Below, piece after piece: positions 7,901 through 8,183 of a stretch of 8,183 nucleotides of DNA. Made by a program: the position numbers and the translations under genes. The DNA lies in assembly GCA_946055125.1 (NCBI GenBank), contig CAMGFF010000086.1, forward strand, positions 1 to 8,183, read 5' to 3'. The DNA is from an uncultured Prevotellaceae bacterium (GTDB taxonomy: Bacteria > Bacteroidota > Bacteroidia > Bacteroidales > Muribaculaceae). Positions within the stretch are counted from its first letter, which is position 1; the number at the start of each line of letters is the position of its first letter. Below the pieces are notes generated by a model, which saw only the letters and a program-made list of their open reading frames with translations, did not search any database and was not told the origin of the DNA.

Positions 7901-8140
7901 AGATACCACCAGTGTGGCCTTGGAGTCGACGGTGAGCTGGAAGTTTCCGTCGAAATCTGTTGCGGCACCTGCTGTTGTACCTTGCGGTATAACACTCGCA
8001 CCGATAAGGGGCTCACCGGTACCATCGACAACCGTACCTTGTACGGTAATCTTCTGCGCTAAAGCAGGAAAGGCAAGACACAATGCAAAGAGCATCACTA
8101 TCCATGCTTTCCGGTTCATCTGAAAACAAATGTTCTTCAT
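4994..8140 (-). CDS. susC: SusC/RagA-family TonB-dependent outer-membrane transporter
   Basis: 1048 residues, the usual size for SusC. It imports SusD-captured oligosaccharides across the outer membrane using TonB energy. A signal peptide ends at ALA-Q (cleavage after A28). A carboxypeptidase-D-regulatory-like beta domain covers about 31-105 (VQGTVVDGTGEPLIGASV). The TonB-box region follows at about 107-120 (VLDEVVAIGYG), then the plug domain (about 120-245) with the SusC signature SLNASNDPLIVVDGVPLD and the segment TILKDASATAIYGSRASNGV. The rest is the beta barrel, ending in a C-terminal phenylalanine (VVATF), the usual signal for barrel insertion. It is the first operon gene in the window and is followed by susD after 43 bases. 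M8 (8119) is a possible alternative start that would give a shorter signal peptide. No frameshift is present. Starch as substrate is inferred from SusD and gene order. Confidence 0.96.
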   Translation of the reverse strand: MKNICFQMNRKAWIVMLFALCLAFPALAQKITVQGTVVDGTGEPLIGASVIPQGTTAGAATDFDGNFQLTVDSKATLVVSYVGYETQNVAVNGQKSLRIVMKENSLVLDEVVAIGYGTVKKNDATGSVNTVKPSEIQAGLATSAQDLLVGQAPGVVVTATGGPEGGGTIRVRGGSSLNASNDPLIVVDGVPLDNSGVQGMGNALSMIAPDNIENMTILKDASATAIYGSRASNGVIIITTKKGKKGKPQVNFTANFKVESARKTYKSLSTDALLEVLTQNFGADSKPVALMNGNITKYGKQNTNWQDQVLRTTLSQDYNLSVGGTAGFLPYRVSVTYTNNQGILINSKMDRATVGFTLTPEFLEGRLKVNANAKGYWVKNQFSNSGAVGGAVTMDPSAPIYNNDVMGDGSLAGYKLWNGYYSQMNGAAFNTNGVNNPIAVASDKDDKATVLRSNGNLQIDYALKWLPDLHLNLNLGYDVSKSKENIYLTPNSPTAWDSNHNDGAGTYQHIEQFKSNTLLDFYMNYKKEVEAIKSNFDVTAGYSWQRFYRDGWNNGTEFTTNGFTIAKGTLNGQNQIVNEDGTYRDVYVLSEGTQRIGTTWTNPETTKWATHLQLLSFFGRLNYTLCGRYLLTATVRGDASSRFSKDNRWGVFPSVALGWKITDEAWMSNVKDVMNEWKLRLGWGVTGQQDIGDSYYPYLATYIQSVQGSHYPWGSSLNYISTLYPAGYDPNIKWEETTTWNAGFDFAFLNNRITASIDYYFRESKDLLSFVTVPVGSATTNMMNQNIGTLENQGVEFSITARPVVTKDFTWTLNYNVAYNKNKITKLNNDGSYVEVGGYSAGTGGTCQVHAVGYPAFSFFLFEQVYDENGNPKEGVYVDQNGDGVINDDDRRIRYSKDPKVTMTFGNTFNWKNWDFGFSLRANLGNYVYADAIAGNSNIDNCYKNDKVNNLIDAGGYYFTGTKNSTIGVQKSDYWVRNASFLRCDNITLGYTWPGLLGNQLRLRVYGAVQNPFVITKYKGLDPENYDGIDRDVYPRSITGTLGVVATF

Positions 8141-8183
8141 GCAAGAATGTTTTTAGTTTTACATTTGGGTTTATATTACAATT
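8141..8183 (-). other. AT-rich 5' leader stub upstream of susC, no promoter recognised
   Basis: These 43 bases are strongly AT-rich, like an intergenic leader. I looked on the minus strand for the Bacteroidota promoter -7 element TAnnTTTG and for a Shine-Dalgarno motif and found neither. The operon promoter probably lies beyond the right edge, or susC is preceded by other operon genes there. Confidence 0.4.

Noticed and set aside
8141..8183. Possible susC promoter
   Set aside because: No TAnnTTTG -7 element or matching upstream box could be found in the 43 bases available.
1..8183. CRISPR arrays, insertion sequences, tRNA or rRNA genes, riboswitches
   Set aside because: I looked on both strands and saw no regular short repeats with spacers, no transposase-like protein, no terminal inverted repeats and no RNA-gene signature. 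The only sizeable repeat is the domain duplication inside the susE-like gene.

Overview
The window looks like part of a Bacteroidales chromosome (phylum Bacteroidota). The evidence is a SusC/SusD pair followed by two SusE/SusF-family lipoproteins, little use of Shine-Dalgarno sites, and AT-rich spacers between GC-rich genes. The GC-rich coding sequence would fit a gut group such as Muribaculaceae, Prevotellaceae or Alistipes, but the window alone does not settle the family.

Layout, left to right. Positions 1-450 (+) are the 3' end of an RsmF/RsmB-family rRNA cytosine-C5 methyltransferase, of which only the PUA-like C-terminal part is visible. A strong hairpin at 489-522 lies between this gene and the convergent operon and probably terminates both. 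The rest is one minus-strand operon, transcribed right to left in the order susC (8140-4994), susD (4950-3340), susE-like (3297-2053), susF-like (1995-553). The spacers are only 43, 42 and 57 bases, so co-transcription is very likely. The window ends 43 bases upstream of susC, and no recognisable promoter lies in that stub.

The four proteins should work together at the outer membrane. SusC is the TonB-dependent transporter barrel, SusD is its glycan-binding lid, and the SusE-like and SusF-like lipoproteins are accessory surface glycan-binding proteins made of repeated beta-sandwich domains. Residues of SusD that match the starch-binding arc of Bacteroides thetaiotaomicron SusD, together with the C-D-E-F gene order, point to starch or another alpha-glucan. 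No glycoside hydrolase and no regulator lie inside the window. Downstream, where B. theta has susG, the operon is closed by the hairpin and an unrelated convergent gene. Enzymes would therefore have to be upstream (beyond position 8183) or elsewhere.

I found no mobile element, CRISPR array, tRNA or rRNA. The system is a recognisable Sus-type locus rather than a new one. The most interesting details are a tandem domain duplication inside the susE-like gene, the missing amylase, and the asymmetric terminator hairpin.
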